Below, one piece after another: positions 33,827 to 43,126 of a stretch of 64,000 nt of DNA. This stretch comes from Sulfidibacterium sp036244975. GTDB lineage: Bacteria > Bacteroidota > Bacteroidia > Bacteroidales > F082. The translations under genes were made by a program, and so were the position numbers. The notes under the pieces are model-generated. The model did no database searches. It was not told the origin of the DNA and saw only the letters and a program-made list of their open reading frames with translations. Location of the stretch: assembly GCA_036244975.1 (NCBI GenBank), contig BTTE01000001.1, positions 68,833 through 132,832 of the forward strand. The letters are read 5' to 3'. Within the stretch, counting starts at the first letter, position 1. The number at the start of each line of letters is the position of its first letter.

Positions 33827-35101
33827 TTACTCTTTTCCCCGTATGAGCATCTGGAGCGTCGTCCGGTTTTTTTGGCTGAGGAAAACCTGTTTCCCACGGG
33901 TGAGTTTTCCCAGTAGTTTTCCGTTGTCGTGCCGGATGGTCAGCAGTTGCAGCCCTTCGTTATACTTTAAAATAAACTCCTCTCGCAGGCTGTTTATCAC
34001 GGCATCTAATTTATCCCTGTTTTCATCGAAACAAACCGAGAAACTCACGGCAGAGTTCTGCATCAGATTGATGTGCAATTTGTACTTACTGAAAGTGCTA
34101 AAAACCGTTTTCAGGTTCGCTTCGGCCATAAAAGACAAATCGCGGGAGCTGATACTCAGTAGTGTTTGGTGTTCTTTTAAAATAATTTTCGGAACATCTG
34201 CATCATTTTCTTCATTTGCATCGATAAGTGTCGGTGGTGTTTCGGGAGCATAAAAAGCGCACACTTTCAAGGGGATATTTCTTTTACGCAACGGTTGGAG
34301 CGTTTTGGGATGAATCACCGAAGCGCCGTAAAATGCCAGCTCGATGGCTTCGTTGTAAGAGACATGGGCCAGTTTTATGGCATCACTGAAAACGCGCGGA
34401 TTACAGTTCATCAGCCCCGGTACATCCTTCCAGATACAAACTTCCTCCGCTTGCAAAACGTACGCAAAAATGGCTGCCGAAAAATCGGAACCTTCGCGCC
34501 CCAGCGTAGTAACATTTCCTTTGTGTCCGGCAGCGATAAACCCCTGTGTCAGAACAATATTGCCACGGTGTAATTCCGGTTTCACCCGTGCTTCGATGGC
34601 TTTTTCGGTATAAGGCCAGTTGACGTTGGCACTGGTAAAATTTTCATCTGTTACGATAAGCGTCCTCGCATCCGTAAGTTTCACGGGAAGATTCTTTTCG
34701 CCAAACAGATAAGCGGCAATGTGGCCGGAAAAAAGCTCTCCGAAACTCACCACACTATCATAAGCAAAGAAGGGGTCGTTGGGAAGTTTTTCCAATACCT
34801 GCCACAAATTGTAAAAGTCCTGCCCGATTTGATGAATCAACGTGCTTTTATCGTGCAGGTTCAGACTCCGGATAAGCCGTACATGTTCGTTTTTTAGAAC
34901 AAAATAAGCATCCTGTAACCGTTGCGGTTGTTTTTGCCGCGACAAACGCAATAAATTTTCCAGCGCATTGGTAGTTTTCCCGATGGCCGAAACCACTATC
35001 ACCAACGGTTCGCATTTAAACTCCTCAACAATGGAAGCCATGTTGTGCATGCCACGCGTATCTTTCAGTAAAGCGCCACCAAATTTAAAAATCCTTAACA
35101 T
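33827..35101 (-). CDS. Aspartate kinase, monofunctional
   Basis: Phosphorylates aspartate at the start of lysine, threonine and methionine synthesis. The 424 residues begin MLRIFKFGGALLKD (KFGGTSV in most family members, so slightly divergent). TTLGREGSDFSAAIFAYVL and IWKDVPGLMNCNPR follow, then the EAIELAFYGASVIHPKTLQPL segment. A C-terminal ACT-domain pair (about 300-420) could bind feedback inhibitors. There is no homoserine dehydrogenase fusion. It lies 12 bases downstream of fbp, so the two are probably co-transcribed although their pathways differ. Confidence 0.9.
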   Translation of the reverse strand: MLRIFKFGGALLKDTRGMHNMASIVEEFKCEPLVIVVSAIGKTTNALENLLRLSRQKQPQRLQDAYFVLKNEHVRLIRSLNLHDKSTLIHQIGQDFYNLWQVLEKLPNDPFFAYDSVVSFGELFSGHIAAYLFGEKNLPVKLTDARTLIVTDENFTSANVNWPYTEKAIEARVKPELHRGNIVLTQGFIAAGHKGNVTTLGREGSDFSAAIFAYVLQAEEVCIWKDVPGLMNCNPRVFSDAIKLAHVSYNEAIELAFYGASVIHPKTLQPLRKRNIPLKVCAFYAPETPPTLIDANEENDADVPKIILKEHQTLLSISSRDLSFMAEANLKTVFSTFSKYKLHINLMQNSAVSFSVCFDENRDKLDAVINSLREEFILKYNEGLQLLTIRHDNGKLLGKLTRGKQVFLSQKNRTTLQMLIRGKE

Positions 35102-35113
35102 TCGGTTTGTCTG

Positions 35114-37093
35114 TTAAAAGCGTTCTTTAATCAATCCTTTTCTATAGGCCGTCAGCAGCATTTTCAAGTCAGTAATCTGTGTCATCAAATCCTTTCCGAT
35201 ATCGGTATCCTTCACCCTTTTCCTGATAGCTTTTGCTTCAATAAAAATTCTTTTCGAGATAATGTCTTTTTCCTCCTCAATGGCCTGGCGTTTTGAATCA
35301 AAATACTCATGCTCAACAAGTACCAGTCCGTAAGAGTTGTAAATCAGGGTATAACCCGAAACGCCGGTAACTTTTTGGTAAGGAACCGACATGCCGCCAT
35401 CGATAACGAACAATTTTCCGTTGGCTTTGATAGGACTCTCGCCTTTGCACACTTTTACCGGTACATGACCGTTAACGATACGCGAATTTTTGCCGGTCAG
35501 ACCGAATTCATTCAGTATAGCATTACAAAGAGCTTCATTATCGTAAACCAGTTCGTAATATGGGTTACTTTTTTCTTCGTGTGTCTCTTTTTCCGCAATA
35601 AAATAGCGCTCAAAAGTAGCCATTTTTGTTTTCCCGAAAAGCGGCGAAAGTGCCCCGCACCACAGATACCACAGATAATCGGCAGTTTTTTCGTAATGGC
35701 GGGTAAACCGGTGATGGTAAGCTTTCCGTGCAACACGGTCGAAATTATCACAAAGTGCCTTTCCCGAATACTTAGAACCGTCTATCTTAAAATCGGCGAA
35801 GTTTCCTTTTTCATCCAGAGGAATACAACCGTGATACAAAAGGTTGGCATTAAAAGTCAGATACATGCTGCCATGCAGAAACAGAAACTCAATATGGTTT
35901 TGCAAACGCTGGCTGTTTTTAATGCTGTTGCCCAGTTTTTCCATGACCTCATGTTCCTCTACAGTGAGCCGGTAAGGGTCTGCCGGATCAATCGTTGGAA
36001 AATTTTTATCCAGCAGAGCGTAGGTTTTCCCGTTGATAAGAATGATTCCTTTAGCGTAATCAATTTTGTCGAATAGCAGCCGGTCTTCCATACCGAAATA
36101 CGGATTGCGCCGGACAACCTGCCCTTCCAACTTAAGCTGAATGATGGTAATAGCTTTGTGCATTTGCCGGATAATCTCCGCATCTCTTCCATCTGTTTCG
36201 GCTTTGGATGAAAATATTGAACAGTCGTCTCCCCGATAAGCTTTCATAGCAAAGGTGGCCAGCGAAAGCAGGTTAATACCATAGGCATCTTCCAAAGTAC
36301 TCAGGTTGTTGTAGCGCAGCGAAATTCGTATCATATTGGCAATCAGTGCATAGCTGCCTGACACAGCGCCCATCCATAGGATATCATGGTTGCCCCACTG
36401 AATATCTACCGAATGATAATTTACCAGGCGATCCATCACCTTTTCGGCATAAGGACCCCGGTCGTAAATGTCGCCAATAATGTGCAGCCGGTCTATGAGC
36501 AGGCGTTGAATAAATTTGCAAATGGCAATGATAAAAGATTCGGCACGGTTAATCTCAATAATAGTATTGATAATACCTTCGAAATACTCCTCTTTGTCCT
36601 CCCCGCCTTCGTTGAGGAGTTCCACAATAATGTATGAAAACGAGGAAGGCATGGCTTTTCGCACTTTCGAGCGGGTATATTTGGAAGCGGCTGCCCGGGC
36701 TACTTTTATCAGCCGTTGCAGGATAATAGCAAACCATTCGTCCGGATCGTTCTCCTCCTTCAAAATAAGGTTCAGCTTTTCTTCGGGATAATAAATCAGT
36801 GTTGCCAAAAAGCGTTTTTCCTTTTCGCGAATGGTTTTTCCAAAGACATCCTCAATTTTTTTACGTACCACACCGGAAGCATTGGCAAGCACATGACTGA
36901 ACGTATCATACTCGCCATGAATATCGCTCAGGAAATGTTCCGTTCCTTTGGGAAGATTCAGAATGGCCTCCAAATTAATAATTTCGGTACTGGCATCCTG
37001 GATGTTCTTAAAACGATCGGCAAGCAGCCTAAGGTATTTTAACTCCTTTTCCAACACCTTACCCGGAAAAGCATTTTCATCATATTTCTGCAT
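35114..37093 (-). CDS. fbp: Fructose-1,6-bisphosphatase, class III
   Basis: Gluconeogenic phosphatase that forms fructose 6-phosphate. 659 residues from the ATG at 37093; a TTG two codons earlier is less likely. It is a calcineurin-like metallophosphatase of the Firmicutes/Bacteroidota class III type: the metal motifs are FLSDIHGEYDTF (about 57-68), IIGDIYDRGPYAEKVMD and VQWGNHDILWMGA. Later histidines occur in YHGCIPLD and NGHVPV, with VIDGGMSVPYQ after them. Length is usual for the class. It heads the fbp-aspartate kinase unit. Confidence 0.95.
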   Translation of the reverse strand: MQKYDENAFPGKVLEKELKYLRLLADRFKNIQDASTEIINLEAILNLPKGTEHFLSDIHGEYDTFSHVLANASGVVRKKIEDVFGKTIREKEKRFLATLIYYPEEKLNLILKEENDPDEWFAIILQRLIKVARAAASKYTRSKVRKAMPSSFSYIIVELLNEGGEDKEEYFEGIINTIIEINRAESFIIAICKFIQRLLIDRLHIIGDIYDRGPYAEKVMDRLVNYHSVDIQWGNHDILWMGAVSGSYALIANMIRISLRYNNLSTLEDAYGINLLSLATFAMKAYRGDDCSIFSSKAETDGRDAEIIRQMHKAITIIQLKLEGQVVRRNPYFGMEDRLLFDKIDYAKGIILINGKTYALLDKNFPTIDPADPYRLTVEEHEVMEKLGNSIKNSQRLQNHIEFLFLHGSMYLTFNANLLYHGCIPLDEKGNFADFKIDGSKYSGKALCDNFDRVARKAYHHRFTRHYEKTADYLWYLWCGALSPLFGKTKMATFERYFIAEKETHEEKSNPYYELVYDNEALCNAILNEFGLTGKNSRIVNGHVPVKVCKGESPIKANGKLFVIDGGMSVPYQKVTGVSGYTLIYNSYGLVLVEHEYFDSKRQAIEEEKDIISKRIFIEAKAIRKRVKDTDIGKDLMTQITDLKMLLTAYRKGLIKERF

Positions 37094-37117
37094 ACACAAC
37101 TTTTAACTTGTCATCTG

Positions 37118-37125
37118 CAAAATTA
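37118..37125 (-). promoter_or_regulatory. Candidate -7 box for fbp
   Basis: On the minus strand this reads TAATTTTG, matching TAnnTTTG, 24 bases before the fbp ATG. Confidence 0.4.
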
Positions 37126-37308
37126 TAAAACCTGTGAAACAGGGCGCTTTTTATATCAAAATGTAATGGCGTGTGGAAGTTCCGGGAAGCAGTCTGTTTT
37201 TCATTATTTTTTAGGACAGTGTAAAAGATAGTTTTATCGTTCATTTTCTTTGATTTCCATTATTTGCGGGTAGGCTGTGTTCTGCTGTCGGACGTAATGT
37301 ATTCTTAC

Positions 37309-38544
37309 TCAGGCTTTCTTTGCAATTTTTTCCATTATCTGGTAGCTGTCACCGAGTTTACATAAGGCATCACAATTTTCTCTCAATTCCGATGTCAGGA
37401 TATACAATATTTCCAAATTGCTGTTACGAACGGCTGGTCTGTTCAATTGTAATCTCACCTCTTTTTCTCTGTTGTTTGGAATTATGATATAAAGTTTCGA
37501 CTGATCAGAGGGCAGTGAAAAAGATAAATCTGTCAGTCGCAAAATACCGGAATAAATTGAAGTACTTTTTTCGACTTCAAATGCACATACAACGTGATCT
37601 GTGCCTTTTTCAAACCACACAACGTCAATTAGTTTTATTGTACTGAAAGTTTCTTTGGGAACATCTATTTTAGGAAATTCTTTAATGCTGATAAAGGAGA
37701 ACTTATTTCCGTTGTAAGTTTTTGAACGGTCATTGGAAGCAGCTATTACATCATAATTCAGGGCATTACCAATTTTGAGTAAATGATATTGCATTTCGGA
37801 ATGTAACTGGTTTTCCTGTTTCTCATCAACAACCTTTTGACGCCTTTTCTGCAATTGTTTTAAAATCTTTTCCCGGTCTTTGTCTGTGAGGGTTGATTCT
37901 TGTCCCGCCAGGATATTTTTTGCTCCAATTTCAAAAAGCAAACCGCTGAAAGCACCTAAATCTGTTGAAAGGGCATGTCTGTATTGCCTGTTTTGCTGAA
38001 TAATAACTTCACGCATCCTCAGGTACTCCGGCCAGGAACCTAACTTTACTTTGTCATTAAACAAGATGTTAAATCCATTTACAATGGCCGTATTACAAGG
38101 CGGAATAATTGTCGGGTGAAGAAAATACAGGATACTTGCAACAGCCGGGCCGAGACCTTTTATTTTTTTCTCGTCTAACTTGATAATTTCTGTCAAAAGG
38201 GTATTTTCATTTGAGGCGTTCAGGCAATTTTCTAAGAACTGCCCGAAGAACCGTTTGTTGTCCTGACTTTCGTAAATATCGGGGATTCTGAGTTTTGGCT
38301 TCCAGTAGAAAGGATGGGAAGCGCCTTCAAATACCTGCTTTTGCTCGGTAATACAAGACAAAACAAATTCGAGCGAACTTCCTTTGAAATCGTTCGGGAA
38401 GCTTCCTTCTTTGATGTCGTGTATGACTTGGATGACCCCCCGTCTGATTGAACGAAATGCTTTCAGCCGTTCTTCATTATTCACGAACCAGGTGTTATAT
38501 ACCAGGTCCGGATTTTCTTTGTACTGTTCAATTAAATTTTCCAT
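37309..38544 (-). CDS. Uncharacterised protein with helix-hairpin-helix-like and nuclease-like segments
   Basis: I do not recognise this 411-residue protein. Residues 127-157 (KIKGLGPAVASILYFLHP, then PPCNTAIVNGF) resemble the helix-hairpin-helix of DNA glycosylases, although the usual catalytic aspartate after the hairpin is not seen. Residues 222-245 are a charged, probably coiled linker. The C-terminal third has Asp307 (LIDVVWF) and Glu323-Val-Glu325-Lys (CAFEVEKSTSIYSGILRL), an arrangement like the D...ExE/K active site of PD-(D/E)XK and BamHI-like nucleases. Possible roles are a restriction-type or repair nuclease. It is solitary, with no methyltransferase adjacent, and intergenic gaps on both sides. 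Function is inferred only from these weak motifs. Confidence 0.6.
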   Translation of the reverse strand: MENLIEQYKENPDLVYNTWFVNNEERLKAFRSIRRGVIQVIHDIKEGSFPNDFKGSSLEFVLSCITEQKQVFEGASHPFYWKPKLRIPDIYESQDNKRFFGQFLENCLNASNENTLLTEIIKLDEKKIKGLGPAVASILYFLHPTIIPPCNTAIVNGFNILFNDKVKLGSWPEYLRMREVIIQQNRQYRHALSTDLGAFSGLLFEIGAKNILAGQESTLTDKDREKILKQLQKRRQKVVDEKQENQLHSEMQYHLLKIGNALNYDVIAASNDRSKTYNGNKFSFISIKEFPKIDVPKETFSTIKLIDVVWFEKGTDHVVCAFEVEKSTSIYSGILRLTDLSFSLPSDQSKLYIIIPNNREKEVRLQLNRPAVRNSNLEILYILTSELRENCDALCKLGDSYQIMEKIAKKA

Positions 38545-38689
38545 TCTTTACTACCTTAACATTATGCCCAATGTTTCGGGCAATGAGCAAAATGAGATGA
38601 CGAAACGCTTCACTAACCGCCTGCTGATATATTTGTTCATGTCCGTTTACTTCCATTCCACATTACGAACAGTCAATGTATGTGGTCTG

Positions 38690-39538
38690 TTATTTTTTTA
38701 CAAATTCAACTCTTCTGTTTAACTTTTTCCCTTCTTCCGTATCATTTGTTGATACCGGGGCCAGAGGGCCTACTCCTTGTGCATACAACCGATCCGGAGA
38801 AATTGAATGATTACTTTGAAGATAGGATGCGACAGCTTTTGCCCGATCTAAAGACAGTTTACTGTTAATCTCAAAGGAACCGTCTGAATCGGTATGTCCC
38901 ACAACCCATAAATTGATATTGGGATTTTCTTTTAGATATAATGCAATTTGTTCCAATGATTCCGCAGATTCGGGTTTTATCAGGGATTTACCCACATCAA
39001 AATAAATTCCATAAATAGCTATTTTACCCTCAATTTGAATTTTTTCTTTTATCAAATCTGCTTTGACCACGATGTCTTGCTTCATTGGTTCTTTTTCAAT
39101 AATGGTCAATGTATATCGTCTGCCGATATCCGGCGCAGTTTTAACTTCAACCCACACCTCTTTCCCCTGAGTAGTCTTAAGAAAGTAAGATCCGAAATAC
39201 GCATTTCTATGTTCGAACAAAATTTCACCACCTGCTTTTTTGATGGCATTAGAATAATTTCTAAGGATTTGTAAATAGGAAGGTTTTTTCACGTTTCTGT
39301 CAAATGCATCTTGGTGTTCATAACGAATGACTATTTTCCTTCCTTCTATAACTTGTTTTTGATCTTTAGCAAGGAAGAATTTATGAGCATCAAATTGATA
39401 ATCCCAATAATTCAGGATATAATAATCAGGCATTCTGCCCAACAAATCATAATCTTTACTTCCTTTTTTATCATTATTTTGTGCTTGTAATAAAAAAACA
39501 CTGAGTAACATTAGCATTAAAAAAGTAATTTTTTTCAT
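38690..39538 (-). CDS. OmpA-family outer membrane / peptidoglycan-associated protein
   Basis: 282 residues from the ATG at 39538, which opens a signal peptide (MKKITFLMLMLLSVFLLQAQ). A middle region of about 150 residues (DYQFDAHKFF...) is not assigned. The C-terminal OmpA domain has IYFDVGKSLIKPES, LWVVGHTDSDGSFEIN, LSLDRAKAVASYL and LNRRVEFVKK, the features that bind peptidoglycan. The upstream in-frame extension to 39619 is rejected because the signal would become internal. A single gene, likely periplasmic and anchored to the cell wall. Confidence 0.88.
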   Translation of the reverse strand: MKKITFLMLMLLSVFLLQAQNNDKKGSKDYDLLGRMPDYYILNYWDYQFDAHKFFLAKDQKQVIEGRKIVIRYEHQDAFDRNVKKPSYLQILRNYSNAIKKAGGEILFEHRNAYFGSYFLKTTQGKEVWVEVKTAPDIGRRYTLTIIEKEPMKQDIVVKADLIKEKIQIEGKIAIYGIYFDVGKSLIKPESAESLEQIALYLKENPNINLWVVGHTDSDGSFEINSKLSLDRAKAVASYLQSNHSISPDRLYAQGVGPLAPVSTNDTEEGKKLNRRVEFVKK

Positions 39539-39677
39539 CTTCTTTAGTATTTGAGTTATTAATGGCCACCATCGTTTCAGGCCATGAGCAGTACGGGTTT
39601 TCAGGGCCTTCACTTTCAATTTACGGTAATCCCGATGAATGTATAATCTTCAAATTTAGTAAAATTTTCCATATTGC

Positions 39678-40004
39678 TTAAAAGCCCGGGGGCGGCAAAC
39701 GTATTTTATTCAGGGGACTTCTAATAATTCTTGTCCCCAATTTGTATGCTATGCCAAACAACAGGCTTGTCGATTTTGTTTTAATAGTTCCACCATTGGC
39801 TACAGGAATGCTACCGGTGTTGAAAAATCCGGGATTGTTTCTTATTTCTATTGTTATGAATAATTTATCATTAACCGGAAATCCTGCTCCAGGTCCGGCT
39901 GTCAGCCCCGAATCAATTCTTTTGGAAGTGCTTGTACCATCTGTTTTTGATTTGGGAAATTTACTGACGGCATCTGTAACAGAAGTCTGTTTTAGAGCGT
40001 TAAT
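39678..40004 (-). pseudogene. N-terminally truncated outer-membrane beta-barrel gene fragment
   Basis: The minus-strand frame is open for 108 codons but has no start codon before the upstream stop at 40005-40007. Its translation ends with alternating beta-strand text such as DKLFITIEIRNNPG, then TKSTSLLFGIAYKLGT, a pattern typical of the last strands of Bacteroidota outer-membrane barrel proteins. After YKLGT the frame runs into the IS-like end at 39712-39730, which encodes RIIRSPL, and stops after PPPGF. So the fragment has lost its N-terminus and its C-terminus has been replaced by repeat sequence. Confidence 0.6.
39712..39730 (+). repeat. Third copy of the IS-like end (first 19 bp)
   Basis: AGGGGACTTCTAATAATTC matches the first 19 bases of the terminal repeat at 63511 and 2646. 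Beyond this the sequence differs (TTGTCCCC). No opposite end is visible nearby. Confidence 0.65.
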
Positions 40005-40094
40005 TTATGTTAAAGTATGGAGAGTCAACCGTATTTCCCCTGATTTTCCTATTTTTGAACAAACAAAATTTAAATCATTAAAAAATCCTTTATC

Positions 40095-42890
40095 ATGTTA
40101 AAAAAATCCTTTCTTTTCCTCGGGCTTTTTCTGTTTGTCCTGTTTGGCCTTCAGGCACAAAATTTATCCGACACATTAAAACCCAATCCAAATGTAACCA
40201 TTGGAAAACTGGCCAATGGCCTTACCTATTACATACAACACAACAACAAACCTGAAAACAGGGTGGAATTGCGTCTGGTGGTCAATGCAGGTTCCATTAA
40301 TGAAAAAAACGACCAGCAGGGGTTGGCACACCTGTTAGAGCACATGAGTTTTAATGGCACAAAACATTTTAAAAAGTCAGCGCTCGTTGATTTTATAGAA
40401 GCCAGTGGCGTTAAATTCGGAGCACACCTGAATGCCAGTACCTCATTTGATCAAACTGTTTATAAGTTGCAAATGCCCACCATCAGGCAAAGCCTCGTTG
40501 ACAGTGCAATGCTGGTGTTAGAAGACTGGGCGCATAATGTACGTCTTGAAGGTTCGGAAATTGATAAGGAACGTGGTGTTGTTAAAGAAGAATGGCGGCT
40601 TGGCCTCGGCGCACAGGATCGTATGATGAACAAATATATTCCTATCATCCTGAAAGGTTCGCGCTATGCCCAACGGCTGCCCATTGGAAAAATGGCCATT
40701 GTTGATACTGCTCATTACCAAACCATTCGTAATTTTTACCACACCTGGTATCGTCCTGATTTGATGGCTGTTATTGTGGTTGGCGATGTGAATATCGGCC
40801 AAATGCAAAAGCTTATTGAAAAGTATTTTGGAAAAATATCCAATCCGCAAAACGAACAGAAGCGGGTGGTTTACGGCATACCTGACAATCAAAAACCGCT
40901 CATTGCCATTACCACCGACAAGGAAGCTACCATGAATCAGGTGGTTGTCTTTTACAAACATCCCAAAAAAGTTGAAAAAACCGTAGCCGATTACAAAAAG
41001 CATTTGGAAGATCAGCTCATCAGCAGTATGATTACCGCACGCCTGGCCGAAATAACACAAAAACCCGGTGCGCCTTTCATGTATGCCGGTGCCGGATACG
41101 GCGGTTTTCTTGGGCGGACAACCGATGCTTATACCGCTTTTGCCATTGCCAAAGACAACCAAATCGGCAAGAGCCTGAAAACATTATTCGATGAAGGAAA
41201 GCGCATGCAGGAATATGGCTTTACATCCACCGAGTTGGCACGGGAAAAGAAAAATCTGATGCGCAAATACGAACGTTTGTATGTCGACCAATACAAACAA
41301 AGATCCTCCCTGCTTATACAGAAATACATTACCAATTTTACCAATAAAGACCCCATTCCGGGCATTGCAGAAGAGTACAAACTGGCCAAAGAACTTCTGC
41401 CACAAATTAAGCTGAACAGTGTGGACAATATGGCAAAACGCTGGATTACAGATTCAAACATGGTTGTTTTGATTACTGCTCCACAAAAAAAAGACGTAAA
41501 AGTCCCCACAAAACAAGAAGTCATGACGATTTTCGAAGCCGAAAAGACAGCGAAGCTGAAACCTTATGTGGATAAGGTTCTTCGGGCACCGTTGATTGCT
41601 CACGCCATAAAACCCGGGAAAATCGTAAAGATTCAAAAAACAGATTCGCTTTACGAAAAATGGACCTTAAGCAACGGCATAGAAGTATTTGTGAAGCCTA
41701 CCCGTTTCAAAAACGACGAGGTACTCTACAAAGCTTACAGCACGGGCGGAATCTCATTGTTACCCGATGATAAGGTCATCATCACACGTGTTTTTAGCGA
41801 TATTGTTGATGAAAGCGGGCTGGGACAGTTCAGTGGTATTGACCTAAGAAAAAAGCTGGCAGGAAAAGCGGCAAATCTCACACCTTTCATGGCCAACCTG
41901 CAACAAGGTTTTAAGGGTAATGCCAGCCCGAAAGATTTGAAAACATTATTTAAACTGCAATACCTCTATTTCACTTCGCCGAGAAAAGACAAGGCCATTT
42001 TTCAAAAGACCATTGCCAACCAGAAGAACCTGATTAAGCATCTGGGTGCAAGTCCGAAAATGGTCTTTTATGATTCTCTCAGCCGTGTCATCACATCACA
42101 CTCTCCGCGCTCGATTGTAATTCCCACCGAAGCACAGATAAAAAGCATCAGGCAGGCTGATATTTATAATATTTACAAGAACCAGTTTCAGCATGCCTCG
42201 GGCTACAAAGTTTTTATTGTGGGAAATATCGACACACAAAAGCTGAAACCTTTGGTAGAAAAATACCTCGCCAGCATCCCCACAGGTGAAAATCTTTCCT
42301 GGAAAGATGTGAGCACTCCGTTCCCAAAAGGCGTTACAAATGTAGATGTCTATAAAGGAAGCGAACCGCAAAGCCAGGTAGTCATTGTTATGGAAGGGAA
42401 ATATCACTACACCCCAAAAAACAACCTTATTATGAACGCACTGGTGCAGTCATTGAACATTGAGTTGCGTGAAAAAGTTCGTGAAGAAGAAAGCGGCACT
42501 TACGGTATTTACGTATCTCCCACGCTGAGGAAATATCCCCATGAGAAATATATTCTTATGACAGGCTTTGGCAGTGCGCCGAAAAATGTAAACAAACTGG
42601 TGAAATCAGTTTTTGAGGTTATGAAAAAAGTACAAACGGAAGGTCCTGATGCCATGACCCTTAAAAAAGTAAAAGAAACCTTTATCAGGAGCAGAGAAAC
42701 CAGCGAACACGAAAACAATTTCTGGTTAAATCAACTGGTAAACAGTAACTTTTTCAACACAAAAATACGCTCTGCAAAAGAATATGATGAAGCGGTTGGC
42801 AGCATTACAGTGGAAAAAGTCAAAAAAGCGGCAAAAAAATATCTCAATACCAAACATTATGTGCTCGGGGTTTTAAAACCGGAAAAATAA
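40095..42890 (+). CDS. Secreted M16-family zinc metalloprotease (pitrilysin-like)
   Basis: 931 residues with a signal peptide (MLKKSFLFLGLFLFVLFGLQAQ). The inverted zinc motif HLLEH is at His79, Glu82 and His83, with the downstream glutamates in SEIDKERGVVKEEW. The first M16 pair is thus catalytic, and a second, inactive pair follows from about residue 510 (YEKWTLSNGIEVFVKPTRF). The single chain carries both halves, as in PqqL-like members, which are secreted peptidases of Bacteroidota and Proteobacteria. Likely acts in the periplasm on peptides. Monocistronic. Confidence 0.92.
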   Translation: MLKKSFLFLGLFLFVLFGLQAQNLSDTLKPNPNVTIGKLANGLTYYIQHNNKPENRVELRLVVNAGSINEKNDQQGLAHLLEHMSFNGTKHFKKSALVDFIEASGVKFGAHLNASTSFDQTVYKLQMPTIRQSLVDSAMLVLEDWAHNVRLEGSEIDKERGVVKEEWRLGLGAQDRMMNKYIPIILKGSRYAQRLPIGKMAIVDTAHYQTIRNFYHTWYRPDLMAVIVVGDVNIGQMQKLIEKYFGKISNPQNEQKRVVYGIPDNQKPLIAITTDKEATMNQVVVFYKHPKKVEKTVADYKKHLEDQLISSMITARLAEITQKPGAPFMYAGAGYGGFLGRTTDAYTAFAIAKDNQIGKSLKTLFDEGKRMQEYGFTSTELAREKKNLMRKYERLYVDQYKQRSSLLIQKYITNFTNKDPIPGIAEEYKLAKELLPQIKLNSVDNMAKRWITDSNMVVLITAPQKKDVKVPTKQEVMTIFEAEKTAKLKPYVDKVLRAPLIAHAIKPGKIVKIQKTDSLYEKWTLSNGIEVFVKPTRFKNDEVLYKAYSTGGISLLPDDKVIITRVFSDIVDESGLGQFSGIDLRKKLAGKAANLTPFMANLQQGFKGNASPKDLKTLFKLQYLYFTSPRKDKAIFQKTIANQKNLIKHLGASPKMVFYDSLSRVITSHSPRSIVIPTEAQIKSIRQADIYNIYKNQFQHASGYKVFIVGNIDTQKLKPLVEKYLASIPTGENLSWKDVSTPFPKGVTNVDVYKGSEPQSQVVIVMEGKYHYTPKNNLIMNALVQSLNIELREKVREEESGTYGIYVSPTLRKYPHEKYILMTGFGSAPKNVNKLVKSVFEVMKKVQTEGPDAMTLKKVKETFIRSRETSEHENNFWLNQLVNSNFFNTKIRSAKEYDEAVGSITVEKVKKAAKKYLNTKHYVLGVLKPEK

Positions 42891-43094
42891 TACACAATAG
42901 GGAGCCATTGCAGAGACAAAATAACAGGATGGTTTTCCTTTTTGGTTGAAATGTCAGGAAAACGTATTTCCAGCAATACTATTTCGCGATTTTCTCAATC
43001 GTTTGTAATCAGCTGTGTAATCGTTCACAGGCTAATGCTATGAAAGCTTTTCTTTTCTCATCGGGGCAATGGTTATACGATTTTTGATAATGAT

Positions 43095-43102
43095 TATTTT
43101 TG
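43095..43102 (+). promoter_or_regulatory. Candidate -7 box for the ATP-type PFK gene
   Basis: TATTTTTG, matching TAnnTTTG, 24 bases before the ATG at 43127. Confidence 0.4.
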
Positions 43103-43126
43103 CATTTCAAACTGAAATAAAAAAGA

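Noticed and set aside
39742..40101. 119-codon open frame on the plus strand before the M16 protease
   Set aside because: It is antisense to the beta-barrel fragment at 39678-40004, whose minus-strand translation reads like a real protein.
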